The notes below the pieces were generated by a model. That model was given only the letters and a program-made list of their open reading frames with translations, was not told the origin of the DNA and did no database searches. A stretch of 64,000 nt of DNA, taken from NCBI GenBank assembly GCA_033439795.1, contig JAUTDP010000003.1, forward strand, positions 3,348,001-3,412,000. The letters are read 5' to 3'. This stretch comes from Sordaria brevicollis (Eukaryota > Ascomycota > Sordariomycetes > Sordariales > Sordariaceae). Positions 22,401 through 34,784 of the stretch are shown here, piece after piece. Within the stretch, counting starts at the first letter, position 1; every line of letters begins with the position of its first letter. Position numbers and translations under genes: made by a program.

Positions 22401-25400
22401 CGAATGATCACGTCGAGATAATCATCCGGCTTCCTGCCGCTGAGGAGGGCATTGTCAGAAGTAAGCAGGTCGCCCCAACGAAGGGTATCACGCAAGTTGA
22501 ACTCCCAAGGCGAGCCCTGGGCGCCGAACAAACGGGCAGTGACAACGGCGTCGTCAAGCCTGGACATGAACTCGATGAGCTTCGTCTGCGTCTCGCCACC
22601 AATCTTGTCAAACTTCTTGGCCGTGATGTAGAGCAGATCCTGCTTAGTGAAGACATCGGAGTACACAACGATGAAACGGTTGACGAACGAGCTGGGCAAA
22701 CCCTTACGGCCGCCACCCTGTGAGTGAGGGTTCTGGGCAGCAAACAGCTTGAAGTCGGGGTGGCGCTTGAAGACCTGGTCGAGTTCAGAGATGTAGACCT
22801 CACCACGATGATCAAGACAGGCGTTAAGACCCTCGAGAACGGTTTGCGAAGCCAAGTTCATTTCGTCGAGCAATACCCACGAACCGTTCTGCATCGCCTC
22901 AAGGAAGGGAGCGTTCTTCCAGCAGAAGTTACCGGCCTCGGCGCCCTCGACGGGGACATCGGTACCGAACAGGTCCATGAGATCCGTCTGGTCGGACAAG
23001 TTAATTCTGGTCAGGGGCCTGCCGCAAGCACGAGCCAAGGCGGTGACGAGCGTGGTCTTGCCGACACCGGGGTTACCTTCGAGAAGGATGGGCTTGGTGC
23101 CTTGAAGGGCTCTGATGACGCGCATGGCATTCATCTTGGTGGTAGGAACACCAAACTCCTTGCCAGAGTTGGGATCGGCGTTAGGCAGCCTCTCGATGCT
23201 GAAGTCACCGATGGTAAGGGCTTGCTCATCCATTTTGAGCTGGGGCTCCTGGAAGTAGTGATGAGAAAGATCAGAGCCGCAAAGCTCGCTGAGCTTCTCA
23301 AGACACTCCTGTCTCTGCATGTCCATGGTCCTGGGATCGACGGCAATCAAAGCAGAGGGGTTCGCACCAATGGTGTCAATGAAGACCATGGCAGCACCAT
23401 GAAGGAGCGCGAGCTCGACAGAGGAAAACTTGCAGATATTCATGAACTGGACCCAGGCCAAGATATCACGAACGGAAAGGGCCGTTGTGGACGAAGACCT
23501 GAAAGTCTTGCCGAACCAGGACGAGAAGTTGACGATGATGCGAGAAATCGGCGTCTTGACGCCCTTGAGGTCCTTCTTGTACTTGGCATCCAACTTGGAG
23601 ACGACAATGTCGTGGACATCCTCCTCGTCGGTGAAAGCAGGCACCCAGATCTCAGTGAAACGGTTGCGCAGGGCAGGCGACAGTTCCCTCTTACCGAAAT
23701 CACCACCGGGGTTCATAGTAGCGAAGAACTGGAAGCCCTCGCCACCGACAACGAAGGAGTCAGTGACGCCCTTCTCGGCAAGCAGAAGAGTACGAGCAGG
23801 CTCGAGAACAGAGTTGAGTCTTTCCAGGACGGAGTCATCAGCCAACGAGATTTCGTCGAGAAGGAAGTAAGAGCCTTCCCTCATGGCGTGGACAAGACTG
23901 CCATCGCTCCACTCGAAGAGAGCCTTGCTTCTGGCAGTATCAGTTTGGATCTTGGTCTTCAGCTCCTCGGGCAGCTTAGCCAGATCTTCAGCAGTAAGAG
24001 AGTGGTACCAAGCCTGCATCTGGTCGATGTCGCCGTTCTCCTGGCCAAGGATAGCAGCAGCCTGCTCCAAGCTCCTCAGCAAGCCATCAAGAATAGCACC
24101 CCTATTTCTCACAGGTCTCTGAGAACCAATCAAATCACCAGTCTCGGTGTTCTGATGAGCGTTGACGATATGCAGCTCCTTCTTGTCAAACTCCGCAAGC
24201 AGCTGAACGACAGTTGTCTTGCCGCAACCCGTCTCACCAACGAGCAGCACGGGCTCGTTGTTGACAATGGCGCGCTTGACCAGGACATACAGGCGGCGCA
24301 TGGCTCTGGTCCAGATGACACCTTGGCTGTTGTTCTTGCTACCACCAGTACCGCGGAACTCAGGCGCGGTATCACGGTCATAGAGCTGATCGGGGTTGAT
24401 CTTGACCTTGAATACCTCCTCGATGACCTTCTTGACCTCCTCACGCTCCTCGGGCTTACGGACACGCTCAGCAAGGAGCATGAAACCGTGGTCGGCAATG
24501 TCTTGACGGGTTTCAGCAGCTCTGAGCGCCCATCTGAACAGATCTCTGAGGGTGGCGAAAGAGTTCTTTTGCTCAAAGACACGACTCTCCTGACGGAGGC
24601 GAGTGAGTTGCTTGTAGACTTGGACGATACGGCGGCAGTCAGAAGGAGCGGTGTTGCGGCTGCGCTTCTGAAGGATGGTCTCCAATTCGCTTTCGGGGAT
24701 ATCGTCGTAGTGAAGCTCGAGGAAACGGTTACGGAAGGCGCGAGACAGGACCTTTCTACCGCCGTAGAGACCGGGAGGGTTCTGAGTGGCGAAGAGGCAG
24801 AAGTTCTCCGCTGGTCTGACGATCTCTTGGGTTTCGGGAATGAGTAGCTCACGGTTGTCATCGAGGAGACGGTTGAGTGCCTCCAAAACATCGGTGGGGG
24901 CCAAGTTCAGTTCGTCGAGAACGATCCAAGATCCTTCCCTCATGGCCTGAACCAGAACACCTTCCTGGAACTTGAGCTTTCCGTTGGAGTCCGAAACGTA
25001 GGTACCAAGGTACTCCTGCAAGTCGGTATGCTCGTGGTTGTTGATACGCACAAACTTGTTGCCGGTATAGTTGGCGAGGTATTCGATCATACTGGTTTTA
25101 CCCGCAGAGGTAGGACCCTGAATAAGAATGGGGTACCTACGAGTGGACGTGGCTCTGACCAAGTTCAACAGGTTTCTCTCGACATAAGGAGTAATGACAT
25201 AGTCTGGGCGCTCGATTGGCGTTTCGTTGCCCTGAAGCAACCAGTACTGGTGATCTTTGTTTGTGTTCTTGAAGTTCACATAGTTCTTGCCATCCACAGG
25301 CCTCTTGGGAGGGTTGGTCAAGATGGAAGCCCGCTTGAGGAGGTGTTGCTGGATAAGCGGCATAACCGTCCTCTCCGACTCCTCGCTGAGCAGGGTCGTG

Positions 25401-28400
25401 AAGCCCATGCAGAAACCCTCGTATACAGCTCTTTCGAGGCCGTAGAAGGGAGCCACATCGTTGGTGTAAGTCAACACACGGGTCAAAGTACGCAAACTGA
25501 AATGCGGCACTTCGTTCGCCTGGTCAACCAGCAGTTTTGCTTCGGCACGCTTCTTGATCTCGAGGTAGAGGTCCGCAATGTCGTCGGCCAAACGGTCAAT
25601 GCTGCTGTTGTTGCCCTTGAGGTAGGTTTTGATGATGGTGAGGAGATCCTTCTTGTCGCGATCGGGACTCTGGACATAAATCTCGGTGAAGCGCTGAATG
25701 TCTGTCAGTAATTGTCGTTCGAGTATCTGGAATTGGACAACTTACGGATCTCAAACCCATGGGAAGATCTCTCTTGCCCACATCTGTGGCAGGGTTCATG
25801 GCACCAAACACGCGGAAGTTAGGATGGGCCTGGATCCTCTCAATCTCTCCCGTTTCCGAGAGCAAAAGAGAGGGGTTCGTCTGGAACAAGCCAGCGATGC
25901 TTTCCAGGGTATCAGGAGAGGCCAAATTGATCTCATCAAGCAAGACCCAGTCACCGTTTCTTGCCGCCTTGACAATCTTGCCCTCAACGAAAGCAAAGGC
26001 AAAGCCACCGGGGCCAGCCGCGACTTGTCTATCGAACTGATCGAGACTCTGAGAAAACAGGTCCCAGCGAGCCTTGAGATCACGCAGGCGCTGAAGCTTG
26101 CTGGACTCGGTCTTCCGACGCTTGGCTGGGCCTTGCTCCTGGTTCTCCTCCGCAGCCTCTGCCTCTACGGCCTTGGCTGCTTGCATGCTCTCGAACTTGG
26201 CGAGGATTTGCTCGAACATCTTGGGAGCCTTGCGCCACTCTTTCGAGACCTCCCTCCACCTGCCCTTGGCGAACTTCTTGTTGATGCCATCCAAATAAGC
26301 CTTGTTCTTCTCGGCAGAAACACCAGTTCTCTCGAACAGATCCTCAAACTCCTCCTTGATGGGCATGGCGAGGGTCTGTGCGCTGACAGGCTTAAAGCCA
26401 CCCAAGAGGTCACCGGCTTCACTTTGCTGAGACAAGTTGACGGCAACGAGTTGGTGACCAAGCGATTCCGCCAGCTGCTGAACCACGGTAGTCTTGCCGA
26501 TACCCGTCTCACCGACCAGCAGAAGCGGCTCCTTGTGCCTTACAGCAACCGCAATCTGCTCCAATAACCGCTTAGCATGAGTGGTGGTGGCGAAAGGCCT
26601 CTTGTTCTTGGCTCCACGGGTTGTCTTCCTCCCCTTTGCAAACGAGACACGGCCGATGGAGAGTCTCGACTCGTTATCCTCCAAGTCGGGAACGTAGTTC
26701 GTCAGGTAGTGCTCGACCTTCTCGGGGGAGAGCTGCATCTCCTTCGCCATGACACCAATTAGAATATTACGTGCTTGAATCTCCTTCACTCCGCCAACGA
26801 ACACATCAGCCGCCTCCAAGAACATGCGGTCTCTGGTAGTGTCGGTAATAGGCTCCTCGCCAGTCTTGCAGCCAGAAGCACGGAGGATCTCATCTAGGCG
26901 CCCGCACCACTTGAGGAGATCTCTTGTGCCCAGTGGCCGCTCGAAGACCATGCGACCGAGCGACAGACGGGTCGAACCGCTGGTAGCGGCCAGCAAAGCA
27001 TCGAAAACCGCCAACACTCCTGGAATGTACTTGTGGAGCAAGGGGTATCTGCTGTTGATGACGTCCTTCAAATCTTGTTGAGGAAGAGCCTTGACGTGGG
27101 CAAGCTGCCAGAGGCGTAGACCAATCAAGCTGGGCAGGTTCTCCTTGTCGTTCATGCCGAGCAGCGTCCGGACAGTCGCAAATATCCTGAAACCCTCGGT
27201 AGCCTGGATCTTTTCACCACGTCCCGGGATCAAAAGCTCTCCTCGCTCGATAAGGGGCAGAAGTGTGCTCATGACTTCCGTTGGCGCGCGATCGAGATCC
27301 TCAATCAAGACCCATCTTCCCTCCTTGACCGCGGTGGTCAACACACCTGGGCGCCACGAAAAGGAACCGGGCTTCGAGTCGGTGGTATATAGACCAAGCA
27401 GCATCTTGGCATCGGTTTGCTCGTTCAGGTGTAGTGTCACTAGTTGCTTCTGCTTGCCCAACTCGCGCGCAATCTCGTGGACCAAGGAGGTCTTGCCGGA
27501 ACCAGAAAGACCATGGAGGAGAATAGGGCCCGGTCGTTGAAGGCACCCGGTGAGGTTCTCGAGGTTCTCAACAGTCGTCGGGGTAAGGGCGAGGGTGGTA
27601 GGAGCAGTCACAGGGCCGAGAGGACGCGGGAGAACTGTCTTTCCATATTTGACGACTAAAGGAATGAGGTTCTGTTCTGGGATGGTTTGGATTTTCGATC
27701 CGGTAGTCGCGTCATCGGTCTCACTAGTCTCGGATTCACTGCGAGAGTTATGGATCTCTTCACGTCTGGCATCTTCGTGTAGGCTGAGGAACGCATAATC
27801 GGCTTCGCGCCCGTCAAGTTCTGCGACAAGGCTGGTATCTTTGGCAATGTGCTTTTCGAGGAGGGCTTCGAGCTTGACATCGGCGGCATTATGAAGCTGG
27901 CAGAAAATTCGGACGGAAAGATATCGGACGATAGGGTTCTCGTGTGTGAACAAGGTCTGTATTTGGGACGGTTTTGACAGGCTGGCGTAGGTGCGCTTGT
28001 CGAAGTTGTTGAGCCTCCAGAGGGCTAGGAGGACAGTAGGAAGATCATCTGGGCGGATAGAGGCTAGGTCAAGGAATTCGAGGGGCTTGGGTTCTGAAGA
28101 AGCATCGTCGTTGTTCTGGCTGTTGTTGCTGTCACCACCAGAAGCTCCTCCTCGAAGATGCGACACGAGGAACACCGAAAGCGACGGGGCGAAGGGCAAT
28201 ATCCTTGCGAAAGCGGCAAGGACTCGAGTATCGAGTTTTGGTGAAGACAGGATCCATCGGGCGCAAATGTCGGCGAAAACGGACTCGAAATGGCTGAAAA
28301 TACGGTCGGTGGCTGTCGAGACAAGAGCGGCACTGGCGACGGCATCAAGGAATTTGGTGGATTGGTGATCCTGGATCATGAGCAGCAACTCTGGCGGCAA

Positions 28401-28466
28401 GAGGTCCAAAGTGGTCGCATCACTGAGGAGCGACGCCCTCTGCTGGCTCACATCGATCACGGCCAT
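13424..28466 (-). CDS. mdn1: Midasin (Rea1/Mdn1), giant AAA+ ATPase of 60S ribosome assembly
   Basis: Exons 28466-25746 and 25693-13424 encode about 4996 residues; yeast midasin is about 4900. The 52-bp intron has GTAAG, TACTGAC and CAG. The start is the ATG at 28466, because the frame upstream opens only with TTG. Six tandem AAA+ modules carry Walker A loops near residues 322 (GLSGSGKT), 654 (GETGIGKT), 1103 (GPTSAGKT), 1397 (GETGCGKT), 1784 (GNPGVGKT) and 2094 (GPSGSGKS). The Walker B of module 6 reads LVLDNAN and lacks the Glu; module 1 reads LIEDLD. A long helical linker follows, then an Asp/Glu-rich tract (about 4100-4690), then the MIDAS domain (near 4780) with the DDSQS metal site. Midasin removes assembly factors such as Ytm1 and Rsa4 from pre-60S particles in the nucleolus and nucleoplasm. 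Large antisense frames are shadows. Confidence 0.97.
25694..25745 (-). other. Single intron of the midasin gene
   Basis: 52 bp with donor GTAAGT, a TACTGAC branch site and a CAG acceptor. Removing it joins GLRS to RFTEIYVQ within the second AAA+ module and restores one continuous frame of 4996 codons plus stop. Confidence 0.9.
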
Positions 28467-29237
28467 ATTGGCCAAAGGGAAAAGAAAAAAGAAACGACGG
28501 ACGGAGCTGTCGTGAATATCGTCGTCGTCCTTGTCGTTGTCGTTGTTGAAGACAAACGGTGATGGTTTTTGTTAGTGTCTTTTTTCCTTCAACTTTTTTT
28601 TTGCCCATTGAACCCTTTCGCTTGTCCCTGCGAGTCCCGTTTGGAACTTTTTCCCACATGAAATTCCTTATCGCATTGAAAGATAGTGGGGTGCATCCTG
28701 GTGCTAAGACTGCTAGCCGCATGTAAGTCGGCTGCGGCAGGCAAGGGAGCCGCGCTTTCCTCAAAGTGCGGGTGGGACGAACAGCGGCAGGGGCGCGTTT
28801 GGGATGACAGGGGCCCATCTTTTAGCGCGTCTTCAGCGGGCTTCAAGGTACACAGGTACCTTATCCCCAGACTGCCGCGGGGCAGGCACCTTGGGTTTTC
28901 CCCTCCAGCTGCAGCTCGGGTCAGCCAGCCGCCAAGAAGAGAGCTCTCCCAGCAAAAGCTTCCAAGTTGCCAACTGCCAGAGGTGGGTCCCAGCTTTTCG
29001 CGGCACCCGGGAGCGAGCGACAACGTCCCCAAGAAAATATCTCCGTTGTAGTTGTACGGTTCGGTTGATTTGAAGTCGACGTCGACGGCAAGCCTCCTCA
29101 CCAAAAAAAAGAGAACCCCCAATCCCGACCGCCCCCGCGCGCCGCCCTCTCTCTCCTCCTCCTCCGGTCCGAGTCCGACTCCCGTTCCAAAAACCCACCA
29201 CCAAACCACACACAACTCCCCCAACCAGACCAACACA
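28467..29237. promoter_or_regulatory. Shared upstream region of midasin (-) and MRPL12 (+)
   Basis: A 771-bp divergent spacer separates two ribosome-related start codons. It includes pyrimidine-rich leaders on both sides (28480-28600 in complement, 29090-29230 on plus) and no supported ORF; the 282-codon minus frame at 28589-29437 is antisense to MRPL12 and has no domain. No TATA box was seen. Shared control of the two genes is an inference. Confidence 0.5.
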
Positions 29238-29959
29238 ATGTCTCTCTCGGTTCGCTTCGCCGCGCAATGCGCCGCCCGCCAGCTCCGCGCATCCACCCGG
29301 GCCTCGAGCTCCCTCCTCGTCCAGAAGCGCTTCGAGTCTACCGCCGCCCCTGCTGCCAACCCCAAGATCGCCGCCATTGTTGACCAGATCAGCACCCTCA
29401 CTCTTCTCGAGACCTCCGAGCTTGTTTCCAGCCTCAAGGTACGCCGCCCGGTTTAAGAGATTCGAGACGGATTCGGGGTCGGGCCGGGAAACACAACCCC
29501 GGAGGATGTTTCAAGATATGTCCCGGTGTTTCACGCCCCCGACCCGGCCCCGACTCCGGACTTATATACGATACCTATTCGAGGTCCAGCTATAAAAACA
29601 AACAACCACTAACACATACTCCCACACAACAGTCCCGCCTCAACATCCCCGATCTCCCCGTTGGTGGTTTCGCCGCCGCTCCCGCTGCCGCCCCCGCCGC
29701 TGCCCCCGTTGAGGAGGAGGAGGCCGCCCCTGCCGCCGCCGAGAAGACCCTCTTCACCCTCAAGCTCGAGAAGTTCGACGCCGCCGCCAAGCCCAAGGTC
29801 ATCAAGGAGGTCAAGAACCTGCTCGGCCTCTCCCTAGTAGAGTCCAAGAAGTTCGTCGAGAGCGCGCCCAAGGTCATGAAGGAGTCGGTACCAAAGGAGG
29901 ACGCCGAGAAGATTGTCGCCGCCATGAAGGAGCTCGGCGCCGTTGTCACCATGGATTAA
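29238..29959 (+). CDS. Mitochondrial large-subunit ribosomal protein bL12m (L7/L12)
   Basis: Exons 29238-29438 and 29633-29959 encode 175 residues. The 194-bp intron has GTACGC, CCACTAAC and CAG and falls at a codon boundary. Residues 1-35 are rich in Arg, Ser and Ala without acidic residues, as in a mitochondrial presequence. The N-terminal dimerisation segment contains IVDQISTLTLLETSELVSSL. A flexible Ala/Pro hinge follows, then the C-terminal factor-binding domain with FTLKLEKFDAAAKPKVIKEV, LGLSLVESKKFVE and the closing ELGAVVTMD. The protein would form the L12 stalk that recruits translation GTPases on the mitoribosome. It lies head-to-head with midasin. Confidence 0.95.
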
Positions 29960-30757
29960 GCGACTGCTGCTTCTTCTTCTGCCTAGTAAAAGGGTGGTTG
30001 TTGTTGCTGTGGTCTTCTTCCGTGGTTGGGTGGTTTGTGAGGAGGCGCCCGTGTGTGTGTGTGTGTATGTGGGTGTGTAGGATGTTGTGTGTACGATGAT
30101 GGTCCCCCGTCCTCCGAAAAAAGAAGTTACCAAGCGAGGAATATCTTTTTGCAAACACACAAAGATACCCGAAGGATATTTTGTTATTGATGATGATCAT
30201 GACGGGCGACAGGAAGGAAGCCCATGGCTTGGGAAACATATAGAAAGGAGGGATATATATGCGCCATTGTGGTTTCCCTGTTTCATACATCTACGGCATG
30301 CCTTCTTGGAGGATGGGGGGCGAAACACGCATTTTCTCACAACATATTACACCACTTGTACGTGTACAAAAAGCAATGAAAGCATGTAACATTATCATAG
30401 TGTACGAACTTGGAATGGATAGAAACGGGCTTGCCAGCGAACCAGAGTCTCTTCATACTCCACACCTCTCTTTACCCATCCACTATGCTGTTGGAACTAT
30501 ACAGCAAAAAATAGAGGTTTTGTCAAACAAAAAGCTACTTCCTAGCTAACAAGACCGTTTCTTTCGCTTTGTGATACCCATATAACAATCGTGAAACAAC
30601 AAAAATAAACGCCGTCCCATGCAATATCCATATAACCTCCCTTTCTTTTATCTTGTGTTACGAATTTCCGTCCTATCTTCGCATCTCTTTCAATGTCCCG
30701 CCGTCTTACACGCTTCTTTCCCCAATTCCATGTGGAGCGCTTTACCTCTATAGTTCC
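29960..30757. other. Convergent 3' intergenic region with a GT microsatellite
   Basis: This 798-bp stretch lies between the MRPL12 stop and the stop of the CTD kinase gamma gene. A (GT)n tract at about 30049-30080 is the only clear repeat. Short open frames on both strands lack domains. Both 3' UTRs must lie here. Confidence 0.55.
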
Positions 30758-32125
30758 CTAGGCGGAGCTCATCTCGACATCTCCATCTTTGTCCTTTTCT
30801 TGCTGTTCCTTTTCTTGTCGTTCCTTCTCCTCCTGTTCCTGTTGCTGCTTGCGCTTTATCTCGGCGATTTCAGCCGTGATTGACATTGGCTCTTTGTTTT
30901 TTCCTTTGCTGTCGTCGCCGTTTTTCTCGGCATCCCCGTTTTTGCCGTCCCCATTCGCCGTATCACCATTCTTCACCCCATTGCTCCCCCCATCCCCATT
31001 CCTCGTCTCTTTTCGTTCTGCTTCGCTCCCGCCGTGAGCAGACGTGTGCGTGCACCCCGTCCCATTAGTACCGGTCCCCGGAATCCCCGCCTGCAAACTC
31101 CTCTCCCACTCCTCCTGCTCCTCCCACACCTGCCGCATATCATCCTCCCCCAGCTCCGACGTCTCCTCCATCAGTCTGTCCATCTCCTCCCCGCTCGGCA
31201 CCGCCCAGATGTTCTCCCTAAGACGCTTATGTCGCTCGCGGTCCTCTTCGATGCGCTGCTCCACCTGCTTCTTGTCGAGCCGCGGCGCGGCCGTATTAAT
31301 ACCCCCGCCGCGTTTACTCAAGTTGGCATGACCACTACCACCACCGCTGGAAGAGTGGTGTTGCTGGTGGGAAGTCGACGTAGATGAGGGAGGGGGAGGA
31401 GGAGGCGCGGCGTGGATGGCAGTTTGTGACGGGGGCATGTCAGTGAGAGGGGCAGAGGAAGGGGAGAGGATGAGGTCGCCTTGGGAGGACTCGTTGAGGT
31501 AGGATTCTCCCCGTTCGCGGAGGACTTCGAAGATGTCGTCGAGGATGGTGGAGTCGAGGAAAGATTTTGCGTGGAGGGCTTGGAGGACCTGGATTCACAA
31601 CTGTAAGTAGGGAAATGGAAAAAAGGGCAGAAAAGGGGGGGAAACAAAACATACCTTCCGGACGACTTTCACATTAGCTGCCCCCGACCCGTCATCTGGC
31701 GCTACGGCATCGACCACACGAATAATGTCCCGCTGCATCATGCGGATGTAATCTTCTTGTCCGTCTTTGTGGGCCATATCTAGGAAGTGCTCGATGAAGT
31801 ACATAATATTGGCTCGCATGTTGAGATTGCTCTGGGAAGTTTGTTAGTAAGTGTCATAGAATGAACCAACCAGCCGTGTGGAGGAAGGGATATATAGTGA
31901 GATTGGTATGGCCATTACGACCAAACGTGAAATTGGACGGGCAAACAAATGAGAAGTGGGAAAACTCACCCTTTCCAACTGCTCCAAAATGCACGAATGC
32001 AAGTCTTCCGCCAAATCTTTGTGTCGGAGCGCATATTGTGCTGCTTTTTGCGAGGATGTCACGGAGGCACTGAGTTGGCGGAGCTGGTTGGTGAAGCGCA
32101 TGCGCACCTCGAATGGGTCGGCCAT
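30758..32125 (-). CDS. ctk3: CTD kinase I gamma subunit (Ctk3-like)
   Basis: Exons 32125-31970, 31831-31655 and about 31588-30758 encode about 387 residues. Intron 1 (138 bp) has GTGAGT and TTACTAAC; intron 2 has GTATGT and TTAC then CAG. The N-terminal 140 residues form a CID-like helical domain: DPFEVRMRFTNQLRQLSAS, YALRHKDLAEDLHSCILEQL, RANIMYFIEHFLDMA, RDIIRVVDAVAP and HAKSFLDSTILDDIFEVL. This is the Ctk3 pattern. A Pro/Ser/His-rich linker follows, then a second conserved helical stretch (EQRIEEDRERHKRLRENIWA, EEMDRLMEETSELGEDD), an NGD/NGxK low-complexity repeat and a Glu/Gln/Lys coiled tail. In yeast, CTDK-I phosphorylates Ser2 of the RNA polymerase II CTD. The intron 2 acceptor may be off by one base. 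Confidence 0.88.
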
Positions 32126-33107
32126 TTTGGCGGCTTTGATGTTGATGGTATTCTCGTGTATGCTTGTTGGTGATTCAAATTATTTCTGGTGTTGCAGTTG
32201 CACAGACTTGAAAGTGGAATTTTGGGATAGATGGGATTTGGGTTATAATGCTGTTTTGTTGTTCGGGTGTAAGTGAAATGGATGTACAGGTGAAGTTATT
32301 CTAATTCACAATGAGGTGGTCCCAGAGTTTATGTACTCGTATGCCCACACTATCCGCTGTCTGCTAAGGTAGAACGCGCTTGCATTACGCTTATCCGCAG
32401 GTGAGTTCTCTTATAAAGCACAAAAAATCGGCAAGAGAAATCGGGCTCAAGGGAAACTTTATAATAAGACACAGATTCCAAATTCGTAAATAGGAAAGTC
32501 CCCGAATGATCTCGGGATTGTCGTCGTGGATTAGAGAGAAAGTCGAAACAAGGTCTGAGAAGGAAGGACGTCAGACTAAGCAAGATCCACGCTAACCCTC
32601 AATAAGCAGGCGGTGAATTCGTTAACGGGGCGGCTAACACGTGTAAAAGCATCTTGATGTTCGCTATTGTGTCATACTCTAGCGATACCGGGGTCCTGGA
32701 ATTTGCTCCGGGTGGAGATCATTATAGTGGACTGTATACCTACGTAGCCCGCCCGGTAGCGCCCGCACGGCGAACTGACTGCAGTGACACACCTCACAGC
32801 GGCACAAACAGACCGATAGAGTGATATCACATCTCGGGATCGACGACCCGCGAGCTGATTGCCGTGTAAAAGTTCCCGTTTTGGGCTTCATCGAGATCCC
32901 AACTGAGAAAACTCGGGGTCCTTTCTGAACCCTTTTTAACGCACCTTGCAGCTCGCATCATTTGATTGTTTATTGTCTTCCACTTTTGGAACTTTGCATA
33001 AACAACGACGACGGCCATAACTTGAACTTCTGGCTCATTCAACGACAAAAACATCTCACAACTTACGACTCATCAACAAGACAACACAAAACCACACCAA
33101 CATCAAC
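32126..33107. promoter_or_regulatory. Divergent upstream region of ctk3 (-) and P5C reductase (+)
   Basis: This 982-bp spacer separates two divergent start codons. The last 60 bp before the P5C reductase ATG is CAA/ACA-rich, typical of a fungal leader. Short frames on the minus strand (32350-33054) show no domain. No operator or TATA motif is convincing. Confidence 0.45.
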
Positions 33108-34279
33108 ATGGCTGCTCCTGAAGTAAAGAGCTCCTCTGAGCTCACCATGGCCGTTCTCGGCTGCGGTAAGTGATGCCTTCACTCACATTGCTTCACAACA
33201 TCTCTCAACCTCACTTCCACCGTCATCCTTCCCATCATGAACCGCATCTCTCATCCTCCGTCTTCGGACCTCACCCTCATCTTCCTCTGTTTCACCAACC
33301 CTCAACTCAAAACGTCACATACTAACTGTCTGCAGGAACAATGGGCATCTCCATCCTCTCCGGCATCCTCTCCTCCCTCGACTCCCTCGCCGCCTCCCCC
33401 TCCGAGCCACCGACCTCCCCTCCCGCCCTCCCTCGTCACTTCATCGCCACCGTGCGCTCCCCGGCCTCCGTCTCCAAGGTCGAATCCGCTTTGAGTCCTC
33501 TCGTCAAACCCGCCGTGTCCACCCTCCGGGTTTTGCAGAGCACCTCCAACGTCTCGGCAGTCTCCGAAGCCGACATCATCCTGCTGGGTTGCAAACCCTA
33601 CATGGTCGGCTCCTTGCTCACCGCCAGCGGGATGAAGGATGCTTTGACTGTGAACCACACGACCGACCACGCGCGCAAGCAGAAGATTATTATTTCCATT
33701 TGCGCGGGCGTTACGGTTCCCGATTTGGAGGCTATCCTGAGGGATGATTTGGGACTGCCGGCCAACGACCTGCCGATTGTCGTTCGCGCCATGCCCAACA
33801 CCGCTAGCAAGATTCGCGAGTCAATGACGGTGATCAACACCGTTGATCCTCCCCTTCCCGACTCCGTTACCGAGCTCCTGACGTGGATCTTCAAGCAAAT
33901 TGGCGAAGTCAGTTTCCTGCCGCCGAACTTGATGGATGCGTGCACTAGCTTGTGCGCGTCCGGAACGGCGTTTTTTGCGCTGATGATGGAGGCTGCGGCT
34001 GATGGAGGTGTTGCTATGGGGATCCCCAGGGCGGAGGCGAATAAGATGGCGGCGCAGACGATGAGGGGTGCTGCGGGGCTGGTGTTGGAGGGGGGAGAGC
34101 ACCCGGCGATTTTGAGGGAGAAGGTTAGCACGCCTGGTGGGTGCACTATTGGCGGGCTTTTGGTGTTGGAGGAGGAAGGAGTTAGGGGCGCGGTGGCGAA
34201 GGCGGTTAGGGAGGCGACGGTTGTTGCGAGCTTGTTGGGAGGGGGTGGAGCAAAGAATGTTAATGGTCCTAGGCGTTAA
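33108..34279 (+). CDS. pro-1: Pyrroline-5-carboxylate reductase (last step of proline synthesis)
   Basis: Exons 33108-33165 and 33336-34279 encode 333 residues. The 170-bp intron (GTAAGT, ATACTAAC, TGCAG) splits the glycine codon inside the dinucleotide-binding loop. The N-terminus reads LTMAVLGCGTMGISILSGIL, a Rossmann GxGxMG motif at about residues 18-23. Other P5CR landmarks are DIILLGCKPYMV, IISICAGVT, VVRAMPNTAS (about residue 160), EVSFLPPNLMDACTSLCASG and the substrate-site segment VSTPGGCTIGGL near residue 285. The enzyme reduces pyrroline-5-carboxylate to proline with NAD(P)H. The symbol follows the Neurospora naming of this enzyme's gene, assuming orthology. Confidence 0.93.
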
Positions 34280-34784
34280 GTTTTGGGATGTGAAGGTTGA
34301 GGGTAGATATAGGGAGAGACAGTGAGGGATGACTACGAGGTCGACGCATAGATGGGTTTTGATAGAGACTCTACCGATAGAAGAGAAGGAGAAGTCTGGA
34401 AACTGAAACGCCAAAGGTGGACAGACGGGCGATCTGAACAGAGCACATAGAGAGTTCATGCCAGTGTTCTCCAGCCCTTCAAGTTGAAGGGTTTGGCGTT
34501 CATGATAGATAAAGTAAAAGGCGCCAGACGCCCTTGAATATGTACATAAAACCAAGAACAAACAAAATTCTTTCCGAGAAAGATGCTCGCACCAACAGAT
34601 GCTGTGTGTTTTCCACCCTATGATGAAGCCATAGCGCTCCGATAGTCCAAGGATATGATGCTATGCGAAAAAAACAATACCCTCATCCTAACGAGCGGAA
34701 CTGCCATATTTCCAATGCCCCATATCCTCCTACCATCCACTCTCCCTTCTTGAGTCCAAAGCTTGGGCTTGATTGCAAGTCAAA
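34280..34784. other. Convergent 3' region between P5C reductase and Hat1
   Basis: 505 bp with both 3' UTRs. The 246-codon minus frame 33821-34561 is mainly antisense to P5C reductase and has no domain. Nothing else is seen. Confidence 0.6.

Noticed and set aside
22724..24847. 707-codon plus-strand open frame antisense to midasin
   Set aside because: GC-biased codon use in midasin leaves antisense frames open. The peptide shows no family motif and overlaps essential AAA+ motifs on the other strand.
28589..29437. 282-codon minus frame antisense to MRPL12 and its promoter
   Set aside because: It crosses the clear MRPL12 first exon and has Arg/Gly-rich, motif-free sequence.
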